From positions 1 through 64,000 of the forward strand of contig NZ_LMJT01000015.1 of the NCBI RefSeq assembly GCF_001429395.1: 64,000 nucleotides of DNA, read 5' to 3'. Shown here piece after piece: positions 17,716 through 25,929 of this stretch; within the stretch, counting starts at the first letter, position 1, and the number at the start of each line of letters is the position of its first letter. A program made the position numbers and the translations under genes. The notes below the pieces were generated by a model that worked only from the letters and a program-made list of their open reading frames with translations, did no database searches and was not told where the DNA came from. This DNA comes from Allobosea sp. Root381. Lineage in GTDB: Bacteria; Pseudomonadota; Alphaproteobacteria; Rhizobiales; Beijerinckiaceae.

Positions 17716-18762
17716 TCAACCCTTGAAGTCGCGGTCCCACCAGTCCTTGAAGGTGGTATTGTTGTTCTTGAAGAAGACCGGATCGGGATTGATCAACCTC
17801 TTGGTCTCCTCGTCGGAGAAGCCGATGCGCGCCCTCAAATCCGGCGCCACCACCGCATCGGAGACGGTGGGATTGTAGCCGAAATCGACCGCGAAGGCCT
17901 CCTGGGCCTGCTTCGATAGTGCGGCATCGAGCATCTTGTAGGCGCCCGGCTTGTTACGGGCATTGCGCGGAATGCCGAAGCCCTGGACATAGAGCATGAC
18001 GCCTTCGGCCGGGGCGACCGTCTCGACGGGGATGCCGGCGTTCTGCCACTGCACGGCGCGCGCCTTCCACATCACGGTGACACCGACATCGCCGGCCTTC
18101 AGCGCCTGCGCCATAGCTTCGTTGGTCGGGACGACCCGAACCCCCTTGCCCTTCAGGTCCAGGAGCGCGCGCTTGCCTGCCTCGAGATCATAGGCCTTGC
18201 CGGTGGATGCGAGCGACGCCGCGAACAGGTTGAACATGTACTGGATGTCGATGAAGCCGAGCTTCTCGCGGAAGCCGGGCTTCCAGAGATCCGCCAACGA
18301 GGTTGGCGCGGCGGGAACCAGCTTCGGATTATAAAGGATGACGAGACCGCTATAGACCTGCGGCATGATGTATTGGGCGATGTCGTCCTTCAGAAACGGC
18401 AGCAGCTTGGCGGCATTGGGCAGCTGGGCGAGATCGAGCTTTTCGAGCGCGTTCTGGTCGACCAGGCCGCCGTTGAGGACGTTGATCAGCGCCTGGACAT
18501 CCGTCGAGCCGCGCGGCAGCTGCCGCTCCGCCAGCATCTTGGTCTGGCGCGGCGGCTCGGCTGCTTCATCATAGACGATGTCCAGCCCGTTGGCCTTGGC
18601 GACCCCGTCGCCGATATGGCGGGATACGAGCTTCGCGTAGTCGCCGCCCCAGGTGCCGACGACGAGGCGGCCGGCCTGTGCCCAGGCCGGAGCGGCGCTC
18701 AGGCCGGCGAAGGCCGCGGCGGAGGACAAGAAGGCGCGACGCGAAAGACCGACGGAGGACAT
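17716..18762 (-). CDS. ABC transporter substrate-binding protein, PotD/FbpA-like
   Basis: A 348-residue exported binding protein. The start MSSVGLSRRAFLSSAAAFAG carries a twin-arginine motif and ends in APAWAQA. The mature start 'GRLVVGTWGGDYAKLVSRHI' is typical of polyamine/iron-type family 1 binding proteins. The ATG at 18762 is preceded by AAGGGA at suitable spacing; the longer frame to 18831 is Pro/Gln-rich and unlikely. It lies within the transporter block of the hydroxyproline-type operon, so its ligand may be a hydroxyproline or proline-betaine-like compound. That is inference only. Confidence 0.88.
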   Translation of the reverse strand: MSSVGLSRRAFLSSAAAFAGLSAAPAWAQAGRLVVGTWGGDYAKLVSRHIGDGVAKANGLDIVYDEAAEPPRQTKMLAERQLPRGSTDVQALINVLNGGLVDQNALEKLDLAQLPNAAKLLPFLKDDIAQYIMPQVYSGLVILYNPKLVPAAPTSLADLWKPGFREKLGFIDIQYMFNLFAASLASTGKAYDLEAGKRALLDLKGKGVRVVPTNEAMAQALKAGDVGVTVMWKARAVQWQNAGIPVETVAPAEGVMLYVQGFGIPRNARNKPGAYKMLDAALSKQAQEAFAVDFGYNPTVSDAVVAPDLRARIGFSDEETKRLINPDPVFFKNNNTTFKDWWDRDFKG

Positions 18763-18802
18763 GGCTGTTCCCTTTGTTTGTTTGGTTTGTCGTGGCGGAT
18801 TG

Positions 18803-19867
18803 TCAGGCGGTGAATGCGGTGACGGAGGCATCCGCCCAGGAGACGTGGCAGGGATCGCCGACGCTGAGCGGCTCCGCGAGATCGCGTAGCGTCGAAATCA
18901 CGGCCTCGCCGGTGGCGAGCCGGACATGCACGTCGATGCGGGAGCCCAGATAGGACACGAACTCGACCTTGCCGGCATGGCCCGGCGGAGCTGTCTCCGC
19001 GGCGGGGCCGAGGCGGATGGCTTCCGGCCTGATCGCCAGAGTCGCCTTGCCTGTATTCAGCGTCGCGCCGGAGGCATCGCGTTCGGGACATGACAGCAAG
19101 GCTCCCTGGATCGAGCGAAACTGCCCGGGAGCGACAACCTCGCCTTCGATGAAGGAGCTCTGGCCGACGAAATCCGCGACGAAGCGCGAGCGGGGCCTGT
19201 TGTAGAGCTCGCGCGGCGTGCCGATCTGCTGGACGACGCCGCCTTCCATCAAAATCAGGCGATCGGACATGGTCAGCGCCTCGTCCTGATCATGCGTGAC
19301 CATGATGGTCGTCAGCTTCAGTTCCTGCTGCAGCGTCCGGATCTCTATGCGGACCTGCTCGCGCAGCTTCGCGTCGAGATTGCTCAGCGGCTCGTCCAGC
19401 AGAAGCACCCTCGGCCTGATCGCCACCGCGCGGGCGAGCGCGACACGCTGCTGCTGGCCGCCGGAGATGTTGCGCGGATAGCGATCGGCCAGATGATCGA
19501 GCCGCACCATCTGCAGTGCGCTCTGCACCCGCTCACGAACCTCGGCGCCGCCGATGCGGCGCATCTCCAGGCCGAAGGCGACGTTCTGCGCCACCGTCAT
19601 GTGTGGGAAGAGCGCATAATTCTGGAAGACCATGCCCGTGTTTCGCGACCAGGGCGCGATGCGGGTGACGTCGTCCTCCCCGATCGTGACCGAGCCACGC
19701 GTGGGCGTGATGAAGCCAGCGATCATGCGCAGCGTGGTCGTCTTGCCGCAGCCGCTGGGGCCGAGCAGGGAGACCAGTTCACCTTCGCCGACCTCGAACG
19801 AGACGTCTTTGGCGGCAGCGAAGTTGCCATAGATCTTGGTGAGGCCTGAGACGACGAGCCGGGACAT
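18803..19867 (-). CDS. ABC transporter ATP-binding protein, PotA type
   Basis: A 354-residue ATPase with Walker A GPSGCGKTT (residues 36-44), Q-loop 'GMVFQNYALFPHMTV', signature SGGQQQRVALA, Walker B RVLLLDEPLSNLD and switch His in 'MVTHDQDEAL'. The C-terminal third is a TOBE domain ('TLAIRPEAIRLGP'), which marks the PotA/CysA class of importers. The ATG at 19867 comes two bases after the stop of the PotC-type permease, giving coupling. I discarded the longer frame upstream because it overlaps that permease. Confidence 0.92.
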   Translation of the reverse strand: MSRLVVSGLTKIYGNFAAAKDVSFEVGEGELVSLLGPSGCGKTTTLRMIAGFITPTRGSVTIGEDDVTRIAPWSRNTGMVFQNYALFPHMTVAQNVAFGLEMRRIGGAEVRERVQSALQMVRLDHLADRYPRNISGGQQQRVALARAVAIRPRVLLLDEPLSNLDAKLREQVRIEIRTLQQELKLTTIMVTHDQDEALTMSDRLILMEGGVVQQIGTPRELYNRPRSRFVADFVGQSSFIEGEVVAPGQFRSIQGALLSCPERDASGATLNTGKATLAIRPEAIRLGPAAETAPPGHAGKVEFVSYLGSRIDVHVRLATGEAVISTLRDLAEPLSVGDPCHVSWADASVTAFTA

Positions 19868-19869
19868 GA

Positions 19870-20667
19870 TCAAACCACGCGGGACAGGGAGACGTAACGG
19901 TCGGTGAGTAGGAGCGCCGCGCCGATCAGGACGATCTGGACCACGGAAACAGCCGCAATCGTAGGGTCCACCTTCCACTCAAGGTACTGCATGATCGCGA
20001 TCGGCAGCGTCGATTGACCCGGACCGACCAGGAAAAGTGTCATTTCGAGATTGCCGAACGAGACCACGAAGCCGAACAGGCTGGCGGCGACAAGACCCGG
20101 CCGAATGCCGGGGAGAAGGATCCTGCGGAACGTCGTCCAGGGCTTCGCCCCCAGGTTCATCGCCGCTTCCTCAATGCCGCGATCAAGCCCCGAGAGACTG
20201 ACGCCGAGCAGCTTGATGCACCACGGGATGACGATCAGCACGTGGCCGATCACAAGCCCCGCATAGGAGCCGATCAGCGGGAGATCGGTCGTCTTCTCGG
20301 CCTGAACCTCGAAGATGTAGAGCGCGGCGCCGAGCACGACGCCCGGAATGACCAGCGGAAACAGGAGAATGCTGCCGAGCGTGCCGCGCCCGCGGAACCG
20401 GAAGCGCTGCAGCGCGATCGCTGCGGGGATGCTGACCGCCAGACCTATCGCGGTGGACAGCGCCGCAATCTCGGCGCTGAGCAGGAAGCCCGAAGCGAAT
20501 TTGCGTTCCGAGAATGCGGCCGAGAACCACCGCAATGAGTGGCCTTCGGGCGGGAAGGACGGGATTTCCTGCGAGAAGAACGCCAGCCATGAAACCAGCA
20601 CGATCGGCAAAAGGACGATCGTCAGGCCAGGCGCCGCAAACGCTCGCAATAGCACTCTGCCCGACAT
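19870..20667 (-). CDS. ABC transporter permease, PotC type (first gene of hydroxyproline-type operon)
   Basis: A 265-residue membrane protein with an EAA loop 'EEAAMNLGAKPWTTFRRILL' near residues 170-190. It is the first gene of the operon that runs to 12824. The ATG at 20667 is preferred, with GAGAGA 4 bases upstream; the frame can also start at a TTG at 20679. A promoter and a perfect FadR-type palindrome lie within 70 bases upstream. It forms a heterodimer with the permease at 16797-17678, although the two genes are separated by the ATPase and binding protein. Confidence 0.9.
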   Translation of the reverse strand: MSGRVLLRAFAAPGLTIVLLPIVLVSWLAFFSQEIPSFPPEGHSLRWFSAAFSERKFASGFLLSAEIAALSTAIGLAVSIPAAIALQRFRFRGRGTLGSILLFPLVIPGVVLGAALYIFEVQAEKTTDLPLIGSYAGLVIGHVLIVIPWCIKLLGVSLSGLDRGIEEAAMNLGAKPWTTFRRILLPGIRPGLVAASLFGFVVSFGNLEMTLFLVGPGQSTLPIAIMQYLEWKVDPTIAAVSVVQIVLIGAALLLTDRYVSLSRVV

Positions 20668-20692
20668 GACGTCTCTCAACGTATTCTATATT

Positions 20693-20732
20693 TCGTATAC
20701 GATATCTACAATCAAACATCGCTGCTCGTCAA
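20693..20732 (-). promoter_or_regulatory. Candidate promoter and FadR-type operator of the hydroxyproline-type operon
   Basis: On the minus strand TTGACG (20727-20732) and TAGATA (20703-20708), 18 bases apart, form a possible promoter. Immediately downstream lies the perfect 10-bp palindrome TCGTATACGA (20693-20702), close to the TNGTNNACNA-like sites bound by FadR-subfamily GntR repressors. A repressor there would block the start of transcription. The regulator encoded at the end of the same operon (12824-13489) is the obvious candidate. Confidence 0.55.
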
Positions 20733-21177
20733 GACGCGATCAGGCGCAGCTTGATCGGAGGGGGACGTGGTGCCGCTTCTTAGGCAACCGACCGTCTCAA
20801 ATCGCAGCAGTCGCCGGTTGTGCTAATCGCGAAGAATGCCGCGGCGCATCGCTCGGCCATGGCCAACCGGCCACGGCTATGCGTCGATGCGAGATTATTT
20901 CAACCTGCCCGCTGTGTCGGTCGAGTTGTGGCATGGCAGGTAGTGCCGGGAGTTCTGTAAATTCTGAGGTCGGCGGTGGCAGGCTGGCGATGCTCGACGT
21001 CACCTCTCTCCGCGCAAAGGCAGTTTCTGCCCCCGAAACGCTGGCCAATGTCGAGTAGAGGCTTGCCACATGGAAGCCCGCTTCCCTGGCCTCGGCATGG
21101 GCGTGAAGTTCGACATGGGCTCAGAGGTCGTCAACTACGAGATGAAGTGGACCCGAGATGACCGCAGGGCGATATCG
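20733..21177. other. Gene-free stretch upstream of the hydroxyproline-type operon; possible relic
   Basis: About 445 bases without a convincing gene. A minus-strand frame of 90 codons (20797-21069) and short plus-strand frames exist, but none resembles a family I know, none has a ribosome site, and their composition is mixed. The stretch lies between the promoter at 20703-20732 and the 3' end of the oxidoreductase gene. It may be a degraded gene, but I can only say that I see nothing functional beyond the promoter side. Confidence 0.4.
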
Positions 21178-22602
21178 TTAGCGAACAGGCATCACCCGGC
21201 GCCGCGGATCCAAATCCACGATCGCACCTTGATCGCGAAGTGTAGCCTGCAGTGTATCGATGCCGACGGCGGCCGGCGCCTCGTCACCCGCCGTCGCCAG
21301 AGCAGCAAGCGTGCCGGCCGCATGCCCGGTCACCATGCACACGGCCTGGCCGCGGATTGAACCGGCGGCCTCATGCGTCGCCGAGATCGACCGTCCCGCA
21401 ACGACGAGATTCTCGATCCCTACAGGAATGAGGCAGCGCACCGGGATGCCGTATGACCGGGGCAGCGAATAATAGGTGATTCCCGTCCCCTCGACGTTGC
21501 GGTTCATGACGAGCGTGCCGGGCTTGACGTCGTGGATGTCGAGCGGATAGGCGCCGCGCCCGATCTGGTCCTCGAAATCCGATCCCGCCAGCACGTCGTC
21601 GGCGGTGAGCGTGTAGTTCCCTTCGATATGGCGCGTCTCGCGAATGCCGACCTGGTAGGAGCTCGCAAGCAGGCGCGCGCGCTCAAAGCCGGGCACGTAT
21701 TTGCGCAGGAACCGCGTGACCTGGGCGACCTGGCGCTGCGTCTCGATTTCGGCGCGCGTCAGGTCGTCGGGGTCCGTGCCGTCGATCCCATGAACGCGCG
21801 TGGCATTGATACCGACCTCGCTGCGCCCGGGCAGCGTGTAGATCGTCAGCCACTCGACCGGGACATCCCACTCCCCCGCGGCTCTGGCTTGCGAGATCAA
21901 CGCGTTGAAGCCGACGATCTGGGCTGCCGGGGTCGAGCGCAGATGCTCGATCGTGTGCTTGCTTCCCGAAAAACCTTCGGCGTCGCATATGTCGTGGGGG
22001 TTGGCTTCGAGGTAATCCAGGGTGGCGGCGACATCGACGCTCCCGAGCCTGAAGATGGCGGAGACCGGCTGCGTCGCGGAATCGAGCGGACGCCCCTTGG
22101 TGAAGCGTCCCCCGGCGCGCGCGACCAGGTCGGCATCGCCGGAGCAATCGACGAATGTGCGACCGGGAATGATCTCCAGGCCTGCCTTGTTGGCGACGGT
22201 GACCGCACAGATCCGGTCGCCGTCCTTCAGGACATCGACCACGAAGCTGTGCAGGAGGAAGTTCACGCCGGCTTCCGCCGCCATGTCGAGCAGGGTCAGC
22301 TTGAGCGCTTCGGGATCCTGGCCGGTGATCGAGCCGAGCAGGGAATCGATGCTGGTGCGCGTTCCCCCGTCGATGGCGGCAAGGCGCTCGAAAAGCTCGC
22401 CACCGATCCCGCCGAGCGCGACGTATCCCTCATTGTCGGCCGCACCCAGCAGGGACTGGCCGAGCGTCAGGACGCCACCGATGGTGCCGTACTGCTCGAC
22501 GACCAGCGTGCGAGCGCCGGTGCGCGCCGCCGCGATGGCGGCGATCGCTCCGGCGGTCCCGCCGCCCACGACGACGACGTCGAATTCCTTGCGCATGCGC
22601 AT
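21178..22602 (-). CDS. FAD-dependent oxidoreductase
   Basis: A 474-residue flavoprotein. The dinucleotide-binding fold is at the N-terminus (about residues 8-37, 'FDVVVVGGGTAGAIAAIAAA' then an acidic strand end 'LVVEQ'), followed by 'GTIGGVLTLGQ' as in the FAD_oxidored family. A second FAD contact is near the C-terminus: 'IPVGIENLVVAGRSISATHE'. The ATG at 22602 has GGGAGA 6 bases upstream; longer frames upstream overlap the permease gene in another frame. It is the last gene of a sugar-type ABC operon, 26 bases past the permease, so it probably oxidises the imported compound. The substrate is unknown. Confidence 0.88.
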   Translation of the reverse strand: MRMRKEFDVVVVGGGTAGAIAAIAAARTGARTLVVEQYGTIGGVLTLGQSLLGAADNEGYVALGGIGGELFERLAAIDGGTRTSIDSLLGSITGQDPEALKLTLLDMAAEAGVNFLLHSFVVDVLKDGDRICAVTVANKAGLEIIPGRTFVDCSGDADLVARAGGRFTKGRPLDSATQPVSAIFRLGSVDVAATLDYLEANPHDICDAEGFSGSKHTIEHLRSTPAAQIVGFNALISQARAAGEWDVPVEWLTIYTLPGRSEVGINATRVHGIDGTDPDDLTRAEIETQRQVAQVTRFLRKYVPGFERARLLASSYQVGIRETRHIEGNYTLTADDVLAGSDFEDQIGRGAYPLDIHDVKPGTLVMNRNVEGTGITYYSLPRSYGIPVRCLIPVGIENLVVAGRSISATHEAAGSIRGQAVCMVTGHAAGTLAALATAGDEAPAAVGIDTLQATLRDQGAIVDLDPRRRVMPVR

Positions 22603-22628
22603 CGCGGCTCTCCCAATCTGGTGTTGTG

Positions 22629-23471
22629 TCACAGCCCGGTTGTCGCGCCGGCCGTCAGGCCGCGCACGAAATGCCGCTGCAACAGAAGGAAAAGGATCAG
22701 GACGGGCAGCGTCGTGAGAACCGCTGCCGCAGTGAGCGGCCCCCATTGGACCCCGTAATCCGTCATGAAGAAATGAAGTGCGACCGGTGCCGTCCGCATG
22801 CCCTCGGACGAGGTCAGGACGAGCGCGAGGAGAACCTCGTTCCAGGCGCCGATGAAGGCGAGAAGGCTGACGGTCACCAGGCCCGGCTTCGCGGCCGGAA
22901 GCACGACGCGATAGAGGGCGCCTAGGCGGCCTGTCCCGTCGATAAGCGCCGCCTCGTCGAGCTGTACCGGGATCGAGCGAAAATAGCCCTGCAGGAACCA
23001 GATCGCCAGCGGCGCGATGAAGGCGCTGTTGGCGAGCACCAGGATCACATAGGTGTCCAGGAGACCGAGCCGGCTTCCGAAAAAGTAGAGCGGAACGACG
23101 GCCGACAGCTCTCCCAAGGCCATGCCGCAGAGAATGGCGAAGAGGAGCAGGTTTTTGCCGCGGAACTCGTAGCGTGCGACGACATAGCCGGCGTGGATGG
23201 ACACGAACAGGACGACGGCGATGCTGCAGAAAGCCACGATCGCGCTGTTCAGCATGAACCGGCCGAAGCCACCCCGCAGCACGGCGACGTAGTTGTCGAG
23301 CGATAGGGGCCATGGAAGAAACGTGCCGGCGTTCGGAGCCCCAGGGGCCTGCAGGGAGGTGGTCAGTGCCAGCGCGAAGGGAAGCAGCATGGCCGCGCCG
23401 ACGCAGAACATGAAGGCCGCCCGGGCTGCGGCCGCACTACGCGCCGTGGCGTCATGACGCGACGTTGTCAT
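22629..23471 (-). CDS. Carbohydrate-type ABC transporter permease, MalG family
   Basis: A 280-residue permease with six predicted helices. The EAA loop 'DEAALIDGTGRLGALYRVVL' (about residues 178-197) and the segment 'LSLDNYVAVLRGGFGRFMLN' near residue 55 are typical of the CUT1 MalG family. Its ATG overlaps the stop of the MalF-type gene by four bases (ATGA), showing translational coupling. The ATPase is not encoded in this operon; CUT1 systems often borrow a shared MsmK/UgpC-type ATPase. Confidence 0.9.
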   Translation of the reverse strand: MTTSRHDATARSAAAARAAFMFCVGAAMLLPFALALTTSLQAPGAPNAGTFLPWPLSLDNYVAVLRGGFGRFMLNSAIVAFCSIAVVLFVSIHAGYVVARYEFRGKNLLLFAILCGMALGELSAVVPLYFFGSRLGLLDTYVILVLANSAFIAPLAIWFLQGYFRSIPVQLDEAALIDGTGRLGALYRVVLPAAKPGLVTVSLLAFIGAWNEVLLALVLTSSEGMRTAPVALHFFMTDYGVQWGPLTAAAVLTTLPVLILFLLLQRHFVRGLTAGATTGL

Positions 23472-24370
23472 GACTGTGCTCCGGCCTTCACCAGGCGAAA
23501 GTACAGGGCGGCGAGGAGCAGCTCGATCGCGATCAGGAATACGGTCAGCGTGGCTGCCAGCGCGATATCGAAGTTCTCGAAACCCTCGCGGTAGAGACGG
23601 ATGCTGAGCAGCTCCGTGGCATGCAGCGGGCCGCCGCCGGTGAGGACGAGCGGCAGGACGGCTACGTTGAAGAAGCTGATCATCAGGGTGACGATGCAGA
23701 CCATCGAGATCGGCCGCAGCATCGGAATGATCACATAGCGGATCTGCTGCAGCTTCGTCGCGCCGTCGACTTCGGCCGCCTCGTCGACCTCCTTCGGTAT
23801 CGCGGCGAGCCCAGCCAGCAGCATCAGCATCGCGAAGCCGGTCGCGCGCCAGGCGTTGATCACCGTCAATGTCGGCAGCGCCTGCTCGAGGCTGATGAAC
23901 GGGTTGACGGGCGGCAATCCCACTGAGCGCAGCAGATCGTTCAACGGGCTGAACTCACCGCCGAGCAAGAGCTTCCACATCAGCGCCAGCACGACCTGGT
24001 TGGTAACCCAGGGGACAAGAACGATGGCGCGGAGCACCGCCGTGCCCCAGCTCTGGCGGCGCAGCGCGAGCGCCAGTGTCAGGCCGAAGGTCCAGCACAG
24101 CGCCACGCCGACGATGACGAACACCGCGGTGTTCCAGAGGTTCTCGAGGAAGCGCTCGTCCTGGAACAGGAAAACGTAGTTGGCCGCTCCGACGAAGCGG
24201 ACCATCTCGTAGACGTTGGTCGAGAAAAGGCTGTACTGGACGACGAAGATCACCGGGTAAAGCGTCGCGAACAGCACCAGCAGAAGGCCCGGTGCCATCA
24301 GCGCATAGGGAAACAGGTCGATCTTCGCGCGATGCGGCGATCGGCGCGCTCGGGTGTCAGTCAAGGTCAT
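23468..24370 (-). CDS. Carbohydrate-type ABC transporter permease, MalF family
   Basis: A 300-residue permease of the CUT1 MalF type. It has a cytoplasmic start (MTLTDTRARRSPHRAKIDLF), helix 1 from about residue 22, and an EAA loop 'DEAAEVDGATKLQQIRYVII' near residue 215. I chose the ATG at 24370, since the longer upstream frame overlaps the binding-protein gene and is Arg-rich. It is separated from the binding protein by 50 bases carrying a strong hairpin. Confidence 0.9.
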   Translation of the reverse strand: MTLTDTRARRSPHRAKIDLFPYALMAPGLLLVLFATLYPVIFVVQYSLFSTNVYEMVRFVGAANYVFLFQDERFLENLWNTAVFVIVGVALCWTFGLTLALALRRQSWGTAVLRAIVLVPWVTNQVVLALMWKLLLGGEFSPLNDLLRSVGLPPVNPFISLEQALPTLTVINAWRATGFAMLMLLAGLAAIPKEVDEAAEVDGATKLQQIRYVIIPMLRPISMVCIVTLMISFFNVAVLPLVLTGGGPLHATELLSIRLYREGFENFDIALAATLTVFLIAIELLLAALYFRLVKAGAQS

Positions 24371-24380
24371 GTCGAGCCAT

Positions 24381-24405
24381 CGGCCAGCGCCATCGACGCT
24401 GGCCG
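24381..24405 (-). promoter_or_regulatory. Intercistronic hairpin between binding protein and MalF-type permease
   Basis: A perfect 9-bp GC-rich stem (CGGCCAGCG paired with CGCTGGCCG) with a 7-base loop sits directly behind the binding-protein stop. There is no U run. As with the hairpins at 4353-4413, it could stabilise the binding-protein message or cause partial termination so that permeases are made at lower level. Confidence 0.5.
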
Positions 24406-24420
24406 TCTCTGCTGGAGGGC

Positions 24421-25734
24421 TTACTGCTGCTGCGCCACGCGATCGTAGCCGGCCGCTGCGCGCCGCAGGACCGCCGCAATGTCGCTGTTCGGCTTCAGGA
24501 TCACTTCGTGCAGCGCATCGACCATGGCTTCGGTCAGCCGGCTCGCGGTCGGCACGTTGATCATCGGTTCGCTGTTCGCAGCGGTGTAATCGAGCCACCA
24601 CTGCAGATAGGCCGCTTCGGGAGTCTTGAAATAGGGATCGCCGGCGGCGCTGCGGCGGGATGGCAGCGCTCCCGCGATGCGGGCATTGGCGGCCTGCACC
24701 TCCGGCCGCAGATAGAACTGGATGTACTGCCAGGCGGCGTCGGGGGTCTTCGCGCCCTTGGGAATGCCCATCGACCAGCCGGTAAGGGGCGTCGGAGACG
24801 GCTTGGCCGGGTCGTCGGATGGGATTTCGACCAGCAGGATATTGTCTGCACCGACTGCGCGCGCATGGTCGCGATAGCGATGCGAGCCGTCGATGAACAT
24901 CGCGAGCTTGCCGGTGCGGAAGGCGTCGGTCTGGTCTTCCCAGCTCATGTTGACGACATCGGGCGGCGTGATCTTGTGCACGTGCACGCAGTCCGACAGG
25001 AACTTGTAGGCGCGCACGGCCGCGTCGTCGGTGAAGGTCGCCTTCCCGTCATCGCCCAGGATGCGGCCGCCGCGCCCATGGATGTGCGGCTGCAGATAGA
25101 CGGCATGGACGAGCTGCTGCTTGCCGCCGAAGAAGCCATATCCCCAGCGCCCGTCGCCGCTGACCTTCTTGCCGAATTCGACGACGTCGCTCCAGGTCCT
25201 GGGCGGTTTCATCCCTGCGCGTTCCAGCCAGTCCTTTCGCACGAAGAGCGCATGCGAAATGGTCTCGAGCTGCATCGTCGTCTTCTGGCCGTTCGTCAGC
25301 AGAGCCGGCGAATAATCGATCAGGAAATCCTTGCGCTGCTCGGCGTCGAACGCCTTCTCGATATAGGCGTCGAGCGGGCTCAAGGCCCCGGCCTTCGACA
25401 CCATCGGGATGGACTCCCACCCGACACGAGTGACATCCGGTTGGGTGTTGGCCTGAACCGCCGTGACGAGCCGGCGTGCCAGTTCCGCGAAGGGATAGAT
25501 CTCGAAAGCGACGTTGATACCCGTCTCTTTACGGAACGCTTCTTCATGCAGCTTGATCGCCTGCTCGCGGACCGATTTACCTTCGGGACTCAGGAACGAC
25601 CAATGGACGATGGGCTGACCGTCGAACGGCTTGCCTTGCGCCTGGGCCCGGCCGGCGCCCGGCAGCAGGAACGATGAGGCCAAAGCGGCACTGCCCGCCA
25701 GTACGGCGCGGCGGGTCTCGATAAAACTGCTCAT
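24421..25734 (-). CDS. Carbohydrate-type ABC transporter substrate-binding protein
   Basis: A 437-residue exported family 1 binding protein. The start MSSFIETRRAVLAGSAALAS is Tat-like and cleavage is likely after GAGRAQA. The mature part has 'INVAFEIYPFAELARRLVTA', 'SPLDAYIEKAF' and 'PLTGWSMGIPKGAKTPDAAW', characteristic of sugar-type binding proteins. The ATG at 25734 has GGAGGT 7 bases upstream. A GTG at 25749 is in frame, but it overlaps that ribosome site. It is the first gene of the operon and lies downstream of a LacI-type operator. Confidence 0.9.
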   Translation of the reverse strand: MSSFIETRRAVLAGSAALASSFLLPGAGRAQAQGKPFDGQPIVHWSFLSPEGKSVREQAIKLHEEAFRKETGINVAFEIYPFAELARRLVTAVQANTQPDVTRVGWESIPMVSKAGALSPLDAYIEKAFDAEQRKDFLIDYSPALLTNGQKTTMQLETISHALFVRKDWLERAGMKPPRTWSDVVEFGKKVSGDGRWGYGFFGGKQQLVHAVYLQPHIHGRGGRILGDDGKATFTDDAAVRAYKFLSDCVHVHKITPPDVVNMSWEDQTDAFRTGKLAMFIDGSHRYRDHARAVGADNILLVEIPSDDPAKPSPTPLTGWSMGIPKGAKTPDAAWQYIQFYLRPEVQAANARIAGALPSRRSAAGDPYFKTPEAAYLQWWLDYTAANSEPMINVPTASRLTEAMVDALHEVILKPNSDIAAVLRRAAAGYDRVAQQQ

Positions 25735-25813
25735 CCTGAAGACCTCCACCCTGAAAGTCGTGACCGTTGTCCGGTTCTCTGTCGAAGCGACTGGTGCACC
25801 ATTTCATGATGCC

Positions 25814-25829
25814 ATGTTAACGTCAACAT
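25814..25829. promoter_or_regulatory. LacI-family operator
   Basis: The 16-bp sequence ATGTTAACGTCAACAT is a palindrome with 7 of 8 paired positions and a central CG, the usual layout of LacI/GalR-family operators. It lies 80 bases upstream of the binding-protein start (25734) and 100 bases upstream of the LacI-type gene (25930), so it could control both divergent transcripts. The spacing and the adjacent regulator make this a firm candidate. Confidence 0.75.
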
Positions 25830-25929
25830 TATTACAGGGAGCATCCGTTTGCTAGCGGCGGCGCGGTTGCGCGCCCGCGCCCAGATGGTACGAACATGCT
25901 TCGCACCTTCCAGCCTGCAGGATCGAGAC

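Noticed and set aside
20797-21069. Possible minus-strand gene of 90 codons
   Set aside because: No ribosome site or known domain; kept only as a possible relic in the region description.
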